Of a stretch of 64,000 nt of DNA, positions 1 to 9,467 are shown in pieces. Location of the stretch: assembly GCF_020541225.1 (NCBI RefSeq), contig NZ_CP045889.1, positions 1,208,346 through 1,272,345 on the forward strand. The letters are read 5' to 3'. Every line of letters begins with the position of its first letter. The first letter of the stretch is position 1. The notes beneath the pieces are model-generated. The model saw only the letters and a list, made by a program, of their open reading frames with translations. It was not told the origin of the DNA and did not search any database. Source of the stretch: Candidatus Steffania adelgidicola. Lineage in GTDB: Bacteria > Pseudomonadota > Gammaproteobacteria > Enterobacterales > Enterobacteriaceae. The position numbers and the translations under genes were made by a program.

Positions 1-76
1 CCTAATATAATATTAAACCAGAGCCTATGAGTCAGGTCCTAATCCATAAAAATATTAAATAAGTGCATTGCAAGAG

Positions 77-151
77 GCGGGTATCGTATAATGGTTATTA
101 CATCAGCCTTCCAAGCTGATGATGTGGGTTCGATTCCCACTACCCGCTCCA
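77..151 (+). tRNA. glyT: tRNA-Gly (anticodon TCC)
   Basis: Complete cloverleaf, 75 nt, with encoded CCA. The acceptor arm GCGGGTA pairs with TACCCGC, the anticodon loop is CTTCCAA (anticodon TCC, reads GGA/GGG), and the T-arm carries GGTTCGATTCC. It is close to E. coli glyT and is followed 5 nt later by tRNA-Thr, as in the E. coli thrU-tyrU-glyT-thrT-tufB transcript. The tyrU gene expected upstream is not visible in the first 76 bases. Confidence 0.97.
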
Positions 152-156
152 ATTTT

Positions 157-232
157 GCTGATATAGCTCAGTTGGTAGAGCACACCCTTGGTAAGGGTGA
201 GGTCAGCAGTTCAAATCTGCTTATCAGCACCA
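157..232 (+). tRNA. thrT: tRNA-Thr (anticodon GGT)
   Basis: 76-nt tRNA with encoded CCA. The acceptor arm GCTGATA pairs with TATCAGC, the D-arm carries AGCTCAGTTGG, and the anticodon loop TTGGTAA gives GGT (reads ACC/ACU). It matches E. coli thrT. In E. coli it is cotranscribed with tufB. Here the space after it holds a dead tufB, so the tRNA pair survives without its protein partner. Confidence 0.97.
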
Positions 233-341
233 CTATTAGGCGCTTTCTAAGCGGATTTTTAAAGACCAAATATCTTTGGATATATTGTTTAATTAATATA
301 GTCAAAGTACCGATATACTTATATCTTCAAAAACAGAATAA

Positions 342-1340
342 ATCTCTAAAAACCTTTACATATCAAACAATACATGCGCGGCACTATTATCAACCACATT
401 GCTCCATGTCAAGGATCTTGATCCATACCATCAGCACCAATCCTCTATGCACGGTCCATGTCGACATCATACCTATATTTAATTGAATCATCAGTGTATT
501 AAAAACGCCTGATGTTACTATTAACAATGCACGGAACAACACACGTTATTAATACGATGCCCTGACTATGTACTATTCATACATAGGCTTCTTACGAACA
601 TAATCGACTATGTAAAAAACCATGTATAAACCTGCATTTTAAAATAGATAGTATAATTTTGACACTTACCATTAGCAACTACTTCATAACGAAAACCAGC
701 CAGCACCTAACCTACTAAATCGTTAGGCAAATATACATGATGATAACAAACAAAAACATGATATGATTTATGATGAAAAATCAATGAAATTCGTAAAATA
801 AAATGCAATGATTATTAGTACGATAGTGATATTCCAGGTTACACATCTTTGTTTCACTCGAGACAACTTATTTCAAAATTGCAAACATTGCTTTTCTGAA
901 GAAAAAAGCACCCACCTTACACAAACCTTCAGAAGCTCTACTCCAACACAAAGACCACCATCGAAAATTGGTGACGCACTAAATTTGTACTGCTTAAAAA
1001 TATCCATCATCATCTTCATCAACGCTGCATATTCCCAGTGTCGCTAAAAATAAGGATATACCGGAGAAAACAACGGAAAACACTTACTGCGTATTATCAA
1101 GTTTTACGAAATGCAGCCAAGCCATACACAGGAAAAATTAAATGCCATTTCTGCGTGAAAATAAAACCAAGAGCTACCCCACCCTCTTCTTTAAAGACTA
1201 CCGTCGATAAATTAGTGAAAAAAAATCAAATTAAGGTTAATCTGATAAACCTTCGCTATTATATAAAATATGCTCGCCAATTCTCCATAAACAAAAGTGC
1301 CAATATTGTTAACGCAGTATGGTTGCTAAAGTCATCTATT
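342..1340 (+). pseudogene. tufB: Decayed tufB (second EF-Tu gene)
   Basis: No intact frame exists, but read codon by codon this stretch follows EF-Tu from end to end with frameshifts and stops. Visible matches: ISKNLY at 342 for the start (SKEKF), GTI then a scrambled GHVDHGK near 380, VTINN and YDALTMYYSYI near 510-590 (GITINTS, YDTPTRHYAHV), DYVKN at 607, DMIYDEKSMKFVK near 765 (DMVDDEELLELVE), YDSDIPG near 820 (YDFPGDD), AKPYTGKIK near 1120, TLFFKDYRR near 1180 (TPFFKGYRP), and VAKVI at 1322 (VAKVL). The start lies 109 bp after tRNA-Thr and the end 231 bp before secE, both close to the E. coli spacers as I recall them. The start codon has become ATC. EF-Tu is presumably made from tufA elsewhere. 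Confidence 0.9.
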
Positions 1341-1571
1341 ATTCAAGAAATCCTAGCATTTATCGAATAAATATTTGACGCAAGATACAATGCAAGCGCA
1401 TCATGTCACATCCTTTTTTAACCGTGACAAATAATACTATTAGTTTCCTGATATTTAAATTTTTGTCATGAGTAAAATACGATTTCATATTGCGGTATAA
1501 GCCTTCAAACGTTTTTCTTGATCATCTAACGTGTGCTTACAGTTAATAAACTTTATTGTGACAGGTTTTCT

Positions 1572-1955
1572 ATGAGTATCAATATCATAACTCAAAGCAG
1601 TAAACGCAGCATCGAAATGGTTAAGTGGTTAATTGTTTTTATGCTGTTGGTTATCTCTATCGTTGGGAACTATTTTTATCGCGACTTTAGCCTACCTCTA
1701 CGCACTTTTACCGAAGTCTTGATTTTAGCTATTGCGGGTGGTGTGGCTATGATGACCTCCAAGGGGAAGTCTCTAATTGGGTTTGCACGTGAAGCACGCA
1801 TCGAAGTACGTAAAGTAATTTGGCCAACCCACCAAGAAACGTTACATACTACGCTAATCGTTGCAACAGTGACCGCCGTAATGGCACTGATCCTGTGGGG
1901 GCTAGATGGAATTCTGGTCTATGTAATATCATTCATTACTAGCCTGAGGTTCTAA
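1572..1955 (+). CDS. secE: Preprotein translocase subunit SecE
   Basis: 127 residues, the same length as E. coli SecE. SecE clamps the two halves of SecY in the inner-membrane SecYEG channel. Three hydrophobic segments are visible: [20 protein letters not shown], the [12 protein letters not shown] segment, and the C-terminal [18 protein letters not shown]. The conserved cytoplasmic amphipathic block [15 protein letters not shown] is intact. An in-frame ATG exists at 1533, but 1572 is preferred because it gives family length and has ACAGG about 6 nt upstream. It is followed after one base by nusG, as in the classical secE-nusG transcript. Confidence 0.97.
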   Translation: MSINIITQSSKRSIEMVKWLIVFMLLVISIVGNYFYRDFSLPLRTFTEVLILAIAGGVAMMTSKGKSLIGFAREARIEVRKVIWPTHQETLHTTLIVATVTAVMALILWGLDGILVYVISFITSLRF

Positions 1956-1956
1956 G

Positions 1957-2502
1957 ATGTGCAAATTCCACAAAAAACGCTGGTACGTTGTGCAGGCGTT
2001 TTCTGGCTTTGAGGGGCGAGTAGCGCAGTCTCTCCGTGAGCATATTAAGCTACATGACATGACGGAATTGTTTGGCGAAGTAATGGTGCCAACAGAAGAA
2101 GTGGTTGAAATTCGCGCTGGTCAGCGGCGAAAAAGCGAACGGAAATTCTTTCCGGGCTATGTTTTAGTACAGATGGTAATGCAAGATGCTAGCTGGCATT
2201 TGGTGCGCAGTGTACCACGTGTCATGGGCTTCATCGGAGGCACCTCAGATCGTCCTGCGCCCATCGGTGAGAAAGAAGTCGATGCCATTATGAATCGCTT
2301 ACAACAAATTGGGGACAAGCCAAGACCAAAAACCCTTTTTGAACCGGGTGAGTTAGTTCGACTTAACCATGGTCCATTTGCTGATTTCAACGGTGTAGTA
2401 GAAGTAGTTGACTACGAAAAAAGTCGTCTGAAGGTATCGGTTTCAATCTTTGGACGAGCCACTCCAGTAGAACTCGATTTCGGTCAGGTTGAAAAAGGCT
2501 AA
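1957..2502 (+). CDS. nusG: Transcription termination/antitermination protein NusG
   Basis: 181 residues, as in E. coli. NusG binds the RNA polymerase clamp, suppresses pausing, couples transcription to translation through S10, and recruits Rho. The N-terminal NGN domain (about 1-115, starting [13 protein letters not shown]) and the C-terminal KOW domain (about 125-181, [20 protein letters not shown]) are complete. It starts one base after the secE stop, so the two are translationally close. No separate promoter is evident between them. Confidence 0.98.
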   Translation: MCKFHKKRWYVVQAFSGFEGRVAQSLREHIKLHDMTELFGEVMVPTEEVVEIRAGQRRKSERKFFPGYVLVQMVMQDASWHLVRSVPRVMGFIGGTSDRPAPIGEKEVDAIMNRLQQIGDKPRPKTLFEPGELVRLNHGPFADFNGVVEVVDYEKSRLKVSVSIFGRATPVELDFGQVEKG

Positions 2503-2586
2503 GTCACTTTCCCTTGCTCAAGGTGTTAAATTAATTAAAAATAGCATTTTACTTTTATATGCTTTATTTTTTAAAACACAGTTATC

Positions 2587-2592
2587 TATAAT
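2587..2592 (+). promoter_or_regulatory. Candidate -10 of the rplK (L11 operon) promoter
   Basis: TATAAT at 2587-2592, 5-10 nt before the L1 operator, sits where E. coli has the L11 promoter. The -35 position is AT-rich and poorly defined (TTATTT at 17 bp), so the assignment rests on the perfect -10 and its location. Confidence 0.4.
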
Positions 2593-2596
2593 ATAT

Positions 2597-2623
2597 GGGG
2601 AGCCATAACTGGCGTTATTACCC
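2597..2623 (+). promoter_or_regulatory. Ribosomal protein L1 translational operator in the rplK leader
   Basis: The leader reads GGGGAGCC, a six-base loop, GGC, then GTTATTA and CCC. This folds as GGG/CCC and GCC/GGC helices separated by an asymmetric internal loop (A opposite GUUAUUA), which is the L1-binding element that mimics the 23S rRNA L1 site. In E. coli, free L1 binds here and represses rplK-rplA. The AAGGAA ribosome-binding site follows at 2629. Its survival suggests autoregulation of L11/L1 still works. Confidence 0.8.
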
Positions 2624-2640
2624 ATGACAAGGAAATCAAA

Positions 2641-3069
2641 ATGGCTAAAAAAATACAAGCCTATATTAAACTTCAAGTTGCCGCAGGCATGGCCAACCCC
2701 AGCCCTCCAGTAGGTCCGGCTCTAGGTCAGAAAGGCGTTAATATCATGGAATTCTGCAAGGCCTTCAATATTAAAACAGAAAACCTTGAAAAAGGGCTAC
2801 CAATTCCAGTAGTTATCACGGTGTATTCCGATCGTTCTTTTACTTTCATAACCAAGACCCCGCCAGCAGCGGCACTGCTAAAGCAAGCCGCAGGCATCAA
2901 AGTCGCTTCCGGAAAACCAAATATAGATAAAATAGGCACCGTTAGCAGTGCTCAGATACTTGAAATCGCAGAAATCAAAGCGACTGATATGACTGGTTCC
3001 AACCTGGAAGCAATCTCCCGCTCCATTCTAGGCACCGCGCACTCTATGGGCTTAGTTGTCGAGGATTAA
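2641..3069 (+). CDS. rplK: 50S ribosomal protein L11
   Basis: 142 residues, identical in length to E. coli L11. L11 binds the GTPase-associated region of 23S rRNA and contacts elongation factors and RelA. The N-terminal domain carries the proline-rich [20 protein letters not shown] hinge, and the C-terminal rRNA-binding domain ends with [23 protein letters not shown] lies 7 nt before the ATG. It is the first gene of the L11 operon behind the L1 operator and is followed 2 nt later by rplA. Confidence 0.98.
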   Translation: MAKKIQAYIKLQVAAGMANPSPPVGPALGQKGVNIMEFCKAFNIKTENLEKGLPIPVVITVYSDRSFTFITKTPPAAALLKQAAGIKVASGKPNIDKIGTVSSAQILEIAEIKATDMTGSNLEAISRSILGTAHSMGLVVED

Positions 3070-3071
3070 AA

Positions 3072-3776
3072 ATGGCTAAACTCAGCAGACGCATGCGCAT
3101 TATTCGAGATAAAATCAGCTCTACTAAGAAGTACGATATCAGCGAAGCCCTAGCACTACTAAAAGAACTACCTGCCGTCAAGTTTATTGAAAGTGTTGAC
3201 GTTGCAATTAATCTAGGAATAGATGCACGCAAGTCCGATCAAAATGTTCGCGGTGCTACTGTGCTTCCACACGGTACTGGTCGTCATGTAAGAGTGGCCG
3301 TATTCACTCAGGGCGCTAACGCTGAAGCGGCTAAATCCGCTCATGCAGACTTGGTTGGTATGGATGAGCTTGCAGATCAGATCCAAAAAGGCATATGCAA
3401 CTTTGATGTAGTAATCGCCTCTCCGGATGCAATGCGTGTCGTCGGGCAACTAGGCCATATCCTCGGACCACGCGGGCTGATGCCAAACCCTAAAGTCGGC
3501 ACCATCACCCCGAACATTGCTGAAGCGGTTAATAACGCAAAAGCAGGTCAGATCCGCTACCGAAATGATAAACATGGCATCATTCATACTACTATCGGTC
3601 AAATAAATTTTGAATCCGATAAATTAAAAGAAAATCTAGAAGCTTTGCTTCTAGCATTAAAAAAAGCCAAACCAACCCAGACTAAAGGTATTTATATCAA
3701 GCAAGTCATCCTCTCTAGCACTATGGGACCAAGTGTTACCATTGATCCAAACAGTCTATCTATGGTCACCACTTAA
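3072..3776 (+). CDS. rplA: 50S ribosomal protein L1
   Basis: 234 residues, E. coli length. L1 forms the mobile stalk at the E site, helps release deacylated tRNA, and doubles as the repressor of its own operon through the leader operator at 2597. The L1 signature around [20 protein letters not shown] is intact. The gene starts 2 nt after the rplK stop. Confidence 0.98.
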   Translation: MAKLSRRMRIIRDKISSTKKYDISEALALLKELPAVKFIESVDVAINLGIDARKSDQNVRGATVLPHGTGRHVRVAVFTQGANAEAAKSAHADLVGMDELADQIQKGICNFDVVIASPDAMRVVGQLGHILGPRGLMPNPKVGTITPNIAEAVNNAKAGQIRYRNDKHGIIHTTIGQINFESDKLKENLEALLLALKKAKPTQTKGIYIKQVILSSTMGPSVTIDPNSLSMVTT

Positions 3777-4090
3777 TTATTACTGTACGCGGACGTTAGA
3801 TTTGTCTAGAATTTATCATCCCAAGCTTCGCCAGAGCACTTTGTTTTTTATCCTGGCCGCAACACACCAAGATTATTTTGGTGGCAACTTAGCCCATCTA
3901 AGCCGCCATCAAGACACCCCCAGTGTCTGTAATGGCATTTGTTTTTTCCACCTCGATGGTGACAGAGCCTACATATCATATTTGTTTGCTAGATCATGCT
4001 CAATAGTATGTTCACGCCTACTGTCACTATAACGGTATATGAAATAAGTTCCGGGAGCGATTTCCCGGATAAATCCAGGAGCACGACGTA
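3777..4090 (+). promoter_or_regulatory. rplJ leader region (L10-operon leader)
   Basis: This 314-bp gap between rplA and rplJ corresponds to the long E. coli rplJ leader, which carries a promoter and the binding site for the L10/L12 complex. No gene is visible. A clear hairpin CCGGG (4051-4055) / CCCGG (4064-4068) lies just before AGGAG at 4077-4081, the ribosome-binding site of rplJ, and could control its access. I cannot confirm the full L10-binding fold by eye. Confidence 0.4.
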
Positions 4091-4600
4091 ATGGCATTAA
4101 ATCTTCAAGAAAAACAAGCTATTATTGAAGAAATCAGCGAAATAGCTAAAAACGCGATTTCTGCTGTTGTCGCAAATTCTCGCGGCATAACAGTAGATAA
4201 AATGACTGAATTACGTAAGGCAGGTCGTGAAACCGGTGTCTACATGCGCGTTGTTCGTAACACTCTCATGCGCCAGATCGTTAAAGATGGTCCTTTCCAG
4301 TGTCTAAACGATATGTTTATCGGTCCAACTCTAATTGCATTTTCTCATCAACACCCAGGTACAGCCGCTCGTTTGTTTAGAGATTTTGCTAAAGAAAATA
4401 CTAACTTTAAAGTTAAAGCCGCCGCTTTTCAGGGCGAAATTATCCCAGGATCGCAGATCGACCGCCTAGCAACTCTCCCCACTTATAAAGAAGCTATTGC
4501 CCAATTAATGTTTACCATGAAAGAAGCCTCTTCAGGCAAACTAATTCGCATGTTAGTCGCACTTCGCAATCAAAAAGAAGAAACAGAATTGCATGCTTAA
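4091..4600 (+). CDS. rplJ: 50S ribosomal protein L10
   Basis: 169 residues against 165 in E. coli, the extra few at the C-terminus. L10 anchors L7/L12 dimers to form the ribosomal stalk. The N-terminal rRNA-binding domain ([20 protein letters not shown]) and the C-terminal helix that holds the L12 dimers are present. AGGAG with a 9-nt spacer precedes the ATG. It leads the rplJ-rplL-rpoB-rpoC transcription unit. Confidence 0.97.
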   Translation: MALNLQEKQAIIEEISEIAKNAISAVVANSRGITVDKMTELRKAGRETGVYMRVVRNTLMRQIVKDGPFQCLNDMFIGPTLIAFSHQHPGTAARLFRDFAKENTNFKVKAAAFQGEIIPGSQIDRLATLPTYKEAIAQLMFTMKEASSGKLIRMLVALRNQKEETELHA

Positions 4601-4655
4601 TTCTAAACAAATTGCAAACACATCAATACCTTTCTGAATTCTAGGAACACTGGTT

Positions 4656-5024
4656 ATGTCTATCACTAAAGAACAAATTCTAGACGCAGTTGCTGAAATG
4701 TCCATTATGGATGTGGTAGAACTTATCTCTATCATGGAAGAAAAATTTGGCGTTTCCGCCATGGCTACTGTAAATGTAGCTAGTGGTGACCCGATTCAAA
4801 CCGTAGAAGAAAAAACTGAGTTTGACGTTGTCCTAAACGCAATAGGAACAAACAAAGTTGCAGTCATCAAAGCCGCAAGAAGCGCTACTGGTCTAGGGTT
4901 AAAAGAAGCTAAGGATCTAGTAGAATCCGCCCCCGCCACTCTAAAAGAAAGCATAAGCAAAGATGACGCTGAAGCACTGAAGAAAGTCTTAGAAGAAGCG
5001 GGCGCGTCTGTTGAGATTAAATAA
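4656..5024 (+). CDS. rplL: 50S ribosomal protein L7/L12
   Basis: 122 residues (E. coli 121). It has the N-terminal dimerisation domain (1-35), a short hinge that is more polar than the usual alanine-rich linker (near 38-53), and a C-terminal factor-binding domain with [20 protein letters not shown]. It is the multicopy stalk protein that recruits translation GTPases. It lies 55 bp after rplJ in the same operon. AGGAA is about 9 nt upstream of the start. Confidence 0.97.
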   Translation: MSITKEQILDAVAEMSIMDVVELISIMEEKFGVSAMATVNVASGDPIQTVEEKTEFDVVLNAIGTNKVAVIKAARSATGLGLKEAKDLVESAPATLKESISKDDAEALKKVLEEAGASVEIK

Positions 5025-5350
5025 GCTTACCTTATAGGTTATAGTCTAAACGGAGCTGATAGTCTTCTGTCCATCGCGGCCTTTTTTCGATGTGTAAAAA
5101 AAATCAATGGGATTTTATTCTATTAACGTACTAATAAAATTAATATTTTTCTATCGACGACTTAATATACTGCATCGTCTGCCAAACCCTCTCCCTGGTT
5201 TAGCAAAGTTCAGCGAAATGATTTAAGAGTGGCAGAAATAGGTATGACGGAGAGAATATTTATTCTCCGATCACGATCAATCACGTTGCATATTGCTGTC
5301 CTAACACAACGGACAGAATAGGTCGACTTGTCACCTAGCTGAGGAACCCT
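5025..5350 (+). promoter_or_regulatory. rplL-rpoB intercistronic processing/attenuation region
   Basis: This 326-bp gap holds no gene. The block at 5149-5173, reading TTCTATCGACGACTT then AATATACTGC, is to my memory identical to the same spacer in E. coli, where RNase III processing and partial termination set the ratio of ribosomal protein to polymerase subunits. The final stretch GTCGACTTGTCA...GCTGAGGAACCCT before rpoB is also close to E. coli. A weaker hairpin CATCG/CGATG enclosing a T-run is at 5072-5092. Conservation of non-coding bases in an otherwise eroding genome argues for function. Confidence 0.65.
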
Positions 5351-8300
5351 ATGGTTTACTCCTATACCGAAAAAAAACGCATTCGAAAAGATTTCGGAAA
5401 ACGCCCACAAGTTTTGGACGTTCCCTATCTTCTTTCGGTTCAGCTTGATTCATTTCAAAAATTTATCGAGCAAGATCCAGAAGGTCAGTACGGACTGGAA
5501 GCCGCTTTCCGTTCTGTATTTCCCATACAAAGCTATAGCGGTAACTCCGAACTAAAATATGTCGGTTACCGTCTGGGCGAACCCGTCTTTGATGTTAAAG
5601 AGTGCCAGATCCGCGGGATAACCTTTTCCGCACCGTTGCGCGTAAAGTTACACCTTGTTATTTATGAGCGAGAAGCCACTGAAAGTACAGTAAAAGATAT
5701 CAAAGAACAGGAAGTCTATATGGGTGAAATTCCGCTCATGACTGACAATGGCACGTTTGTAATTAACGGCACTGAACGTGTTATTGTCTCCCAGCTACAC
5801 CGTAGTCCCGGCGTATTTTTTGATAGCGATAAGGGTAAAACCCACTCCTCTGGGAAAGTGCTTTACAACGCACGCATTATTCCTTACCGCGGTTCTTGGT
5901 TAGATTTTGAATTCGATCCGAAAGATAATTTATTTGTCCGTATCGATCGCCGTCGTAAATTACCAGCTACAATTATTCTACGCGCGCTTAATTATAACAC
6001 CAGCCAGATCCTAGATATATTCTTTGATAAAGTAATTTATAAAATTCACGATAACAAGTTACAAATGGAACTTCTACCTGAGCGGTTACGTGGTGAAACT
6101 GCTTCATTTGATATCAAGGTCAATGGAATCGTTTATGTTGAACAAGGCCGCCGTATTACGGCGCGTCACATTCGCCAGCTGGAAAAAGACAACATAACGC
6201 AGATTGAAGTTCCTGCCGAATACATTATAGGCAAGGTGGCAGGAAAAGATCATATTGATAAAAATGTTGGTGAGATCATCGTTCCCGCTAATATCGAACT
6301 GACACTAGACCTGCTAACCAAGCTAAACCAAGCGGGAATTACAAGTCTTGAGACACTTTTTACCAACGACTTAGATCATGGCGCCTATATTTCCGAGACA
6401 TTACGTGTAGATCCAAGCAGTGACCGACTCAGCGCATTAGTAGAAATCTACCGCATGATGCGTCCTGGCGAGCCACCAACCCGCGAAGCGGCTGAGAATT
6501 TGTTTGAAAATCTCTTCTTCTCAGAAGATCGTTACGATCTTTCAGCAGTCGGGCGGATGAAGTTTAACCGTTCTCTTATGCGTGAAGAAATTCAAGGCTC
6601 CGGTATTCTTAGCAAGAACGATATCCTTGATGTATTAAAGAAGCTTATTGATATTCGTAACGGTAAAGGCGAAGTTGACGATATCGATCATTTAGGAAAC
6701 CGCCGAATCCGTTCGGTGGGTGAAATGGCAGAAAACCAGTTCCGTGTTGGGTTAGTTCGTGTGGAACGAGCTGTGAAAGAACGTCTATCTTTAGGTGATC
6801 TAGACACCCTCATGCCACAAGACATGATCAACGCTAAACCCATTTCAGCAGCAGTAAAAGAATTTTTCGGATCCAGTCAACTATCACAATTTATGGATCA
6901 GAATAACCCATTATCCGAAATTACTCACAAACGACGCATCTCTGCATTAGGTCCAGGTGGTCTAACCCGCGAGCGAGCGGGTTTTGAAGTACGAGATGTT
7001 CATCCAACCCATTATGGACGCGTATGTCCCATTGAAACTCCCGAAGGACCAAACATTGGACTTATTAACTCTCTCTCTGTTTACGCACAAACCAACGAAT
7101 ACGGTTTCCTGGAAACACCGTATCGACGTGTGCAAGAGGGTACAGTTACCGACGAAATCCATTATTTATCGGCAATTGAGGAAGGTAATTTCGTTATCGC
7201 ACAAGCTAACACCAACCTCAGTGAAGACGGCAGATTTATTAATGAATTAGTAACATGCCGGAGTAAAGGGGAAGCCAGCTTGTTCAGCAGAGACCAGGTT
7301 AACTACATGGACGTCTCCACACAACAGGTAGTATCAGTTGGCGCTTCACTGATTCCATTTCTAGAGCACGACGACGCCAATCGCGCTTTGATGGGTGCAA
7401 ATATGCAGCGCCAAGCAGTACCTACCCTACGTACTGACAAACCTCTAGTTGGCACCGGCATGGAGCGTGCGGTTGCAGTGGATTCGGGCGTTACTGCTGT
7501 AGCAAAACGCGGTGGAATTGTGCAATATGTAGACGCTTCACGTATTGTGATTAACGTCAATGAGGATGAAATGTGTCCGGGGGAAGCGGGGATCGATATT
7601 TATAATTTAACAAAATATATCCGTTCTAACCAAAATACCTGTATTAGTCAGACGCCTTGTGTTTCGCTGGATGAACCGATTGAACGTGGCGATGTTTTGG
7701 CGGACGGTCCCTCTACAGATCTGGGTGAGCTAGCGCTAGGTCAGAATATGCGTATCGCCTTCATGCCGTGGAACGGTTACAACTTTGAAGACTCGATGCT
7801 CGTTTCCGAACGCGTAGTACAGGAAGATCGTTTTACCACTATCCATATCCAGGAACTAGCGTGTGTGTCTCGCGACACTAAGCTTGGACCTGAAGAGATT
7901 ACTGCTGATATCCCAAACGTGGGAGAAGCAGCGCTCTCCAAGCTAGACGAGTCTGGCATCGTGTATATTGGTGCAGAAGTGACTGGCGGAGATATTCTAG
8001 TGGGTAAAGTGACTCCGAAAGGAGAAACGCAATTAACGCCGGAAGAAAAACTGTTAAGGGCCATTTTCGGTGAAAAAGCCTCTGACGTGAAAGACTCATC
8101 GCTACGTGTGCCAAATGGCGTTTCCGGTACTGTGATTGATGTCCAGGTGTTTACACGTGATGGCGTCGAAAAAGATAAGCGCGCCCTGGAAATCGAGGAA
8201 ATGCAACTGAATCAGATCAAAAAAGACCTGACTGAAGAACTAAAAATATTTGAAGCTGGGCTATTCATCCGTATCCGTGAAGTATTAATCGCCAACGGTA

Positions 8301-9379
8301 TTGCATCGCATATGCTAGACACACTGACCCGTGAGCGATGGCTAGAATTAGGATTAGCTAACGAAGAAAAACAAAACCAACTCGAAAAACTAGCTGAGCA
8401 ACATGACGAGCTTAAAAACGAGTTTGAGAAAAAACTAGAAGCTAAACGGCGAAAAATCACCCAAGGCGATGACCTAGCTCCAGGTGTGCTAAAAATTGTA
8501 AAAGTATACCTGGCGGTGAAACGTCAGATTCAGCCGGGCGACAAAATGGCAGGCCGTCATGGCAATAAGGGCGTTATCTCAAAGATTAATCCAATTGAAG
8601 ATATGCCTTATGACGAAAATGGCGTACCTGTAGATATCGTTCTGAACCCACTGGGTGTACCATCACGAATGAATATTGGTCAAATTCTAGAAACACATCT
8701 AGGTATGGCAGCAAAAGGCATCGGTGATAAAATTAACGTCATGTTGAAACAACATGAGACGATGGATAAACTACGTGATTTTCTCCAGAAAGCCTATAAT
8801 CTGGGTGATGATGTACGCCAAAAAGTGGATCTCAGCACTTTCTCCGACGAAGAAGTTCTCCGTCTAGCAGAGAACTTGCGAGAAGGAATGCCTATCGCCA
8901 CACCAGTATTTGATGGCGCTAAAGAGAAAGAAATTAAAGAGATGCTAAAGCTTGCTGACCTTCCAATCTACGGTCAGATCCCTTTGTTTGATGGGCGAAC
9001 TGGGGAAAAATTCGAGCGTGATGTCACCGTAGGTTACATGTACATGCTCAAACTCAACCACCTTGTTGATGATAAGATGCATGCACGGTCCACCGGCTCA
9101 TACAGTTTAGTAACTCAGCAACCACTAGGGGGGAAAGCGCAATTCGGTGGCCAACGTTTTGGGGAAATGGAAGTATGGGCACTAGAAGCCTACGGGGCAG
9201 CCTATACACTGCAGGAAATGCTTACCGTCAAATCAGATGATGTTAATGGTCGCACTAAAATGTATAAAAATATCGTGGATGGCAATCATATGATGGAACC
9301 CGGCATGCCAGAATCCTTTAACGTCTTGTTGAAAGAAATCCGCTCTCTAGGTATTAATATCGAGCTGGAAAACGATTAA
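5351..9379 (+). CDS. rpoB: DNA-directed RNA polymerase subunit beta
   Basis: 1342 residues, exactly the E. coli length, with no frame disruption. It forms one pincer of core RNA polymerase. The rifampicin pocket ([20 protein letters not shown], about 506-525, and [12 protein letters not shown]) is of wild-type sensitive sequence. The active-site parts [14 protein letters not shown] and the C-terminal clamp segment [20 protein letters not shown] are intact. GAGGAA lies 6 nt upstream of the ATG. Confidence 0.99.
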   Translation: MVYSYTEKKRIRKDFGKRPQVLDVPYLLSVQLDSFQKFIEQDPEGQYGLEAAFRSVFPIQSYSGNSELKYVGYRLGEPVFDVKECQIRGITFSAPLRVKLHLVIYEREATESTVKDIKEQEVYMGEIPLMTDNGTFVINGTERVIVSQLHRSPGVFFDSDKGKTHSSGKVLYNARIIPYRGSWLDFEFDPKDNLFVRIDRRRKLPATIILRALNYNTSQILDIFFDKVIYKIHDNKLQMELLPERLRGETASFDIKVNGIVYVEQGRRITARHIRQLEKDNITQIEVPAEYIIGKVAGKDHIDKNVGEIIVPANIELTLDLLTKLNQAGITSLETLFTNDLDHGAYISETLRVDPSSDRLSALVEIYRMMRPGEPPTREAAENLFENLFFSEDRYDLSAVGRMKFNRSLMREEIQGSGILSKNDILDVLKKLIDIRNGKGEVDDIDHLGNRRIRSVGEMAENQFRVGLVRVERAVKERLSLGDLDTLMPQDMINAKPISAAVKEFFGSSQLSQFMDQNNPLSEITHKRRISALGPGGLTRERAGFEVRDVHPTHYGRVCPIETPEGPNIGLINSLSVYAQTNEYGFLETPYRRVQEGTVTDEIHYLSAIEEGNFVIAQANTNLSEDGRFINELVTCRSKGEASLFSRDQVNYMDVSTQQVVSVGASLIPFLEHDDANRALMGANMQRQAVPTLRTDKPLVGTGMERAVAVDSGVTAVAKRGGIVQYVDASRIVINVNEDEMCPGEAGIDIYNLTKYIRSNQNTCISQTPCVSLDEPIERGDVLADGPSTDLGELALGQNMRIAFMPWNGYNFEDSMLVSERVVQEDRFTTIHIQELACVSRDTKLGPEEITADIPNVGEAALSKLDESGIVYIGAEVTGGDILVGKVTPKGETQLTPEEKLLRAIFGEKASDVKDSSLRVPNGVSGTVIDVQVFTRDGVEKDKRALEIEEMQLNQIKKDLTEELKIFEAGLFIRIREVLIANGIASHMLDTLTRERWLELGLANEEKQNQLEKLAEQHDELKNEFEKKLEAKRRKITQGDDLAPGVLKIVKVYLAVKRQIQPGDKMAGRHGNKGVISKINPIEDMPYDENGVPVDIVLNPLGVPSRMNIGQILETHLGMAAKGIGDKINVMLKQHETMDKLRDFLQKAYNLGDDVRQKVDLSTFSDEEVLRLAENLREGMPIATPVFDGAKEKEIKEMLKLADLPIYGQIPLFDGRTGEKFERDVTVGYMYMLKLNHLVDDKMHARSTGSYSLVTQQPLGGKAQFGGQRFGEMEVWALEAYGAAYTLQEMLTVKSDDVNGRTKMYKNIVDGNHMMEPGMPESFNVLLKEIRSLGINIELEND

Positions 9380-9467
9380 TGTTCGCACGGGTGCAATTTG
9401 CACTGATCATAAGGACGCTTGAGCGTTTCAGGCGCCTAACAGCTCCAACTCCGACAGGAGCCAATCT

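Noticed and set aside
808-1370. Two short plus-strand frames between thrT and secE
   Set aside because: They are pieces of the tufB fossil, not genes.
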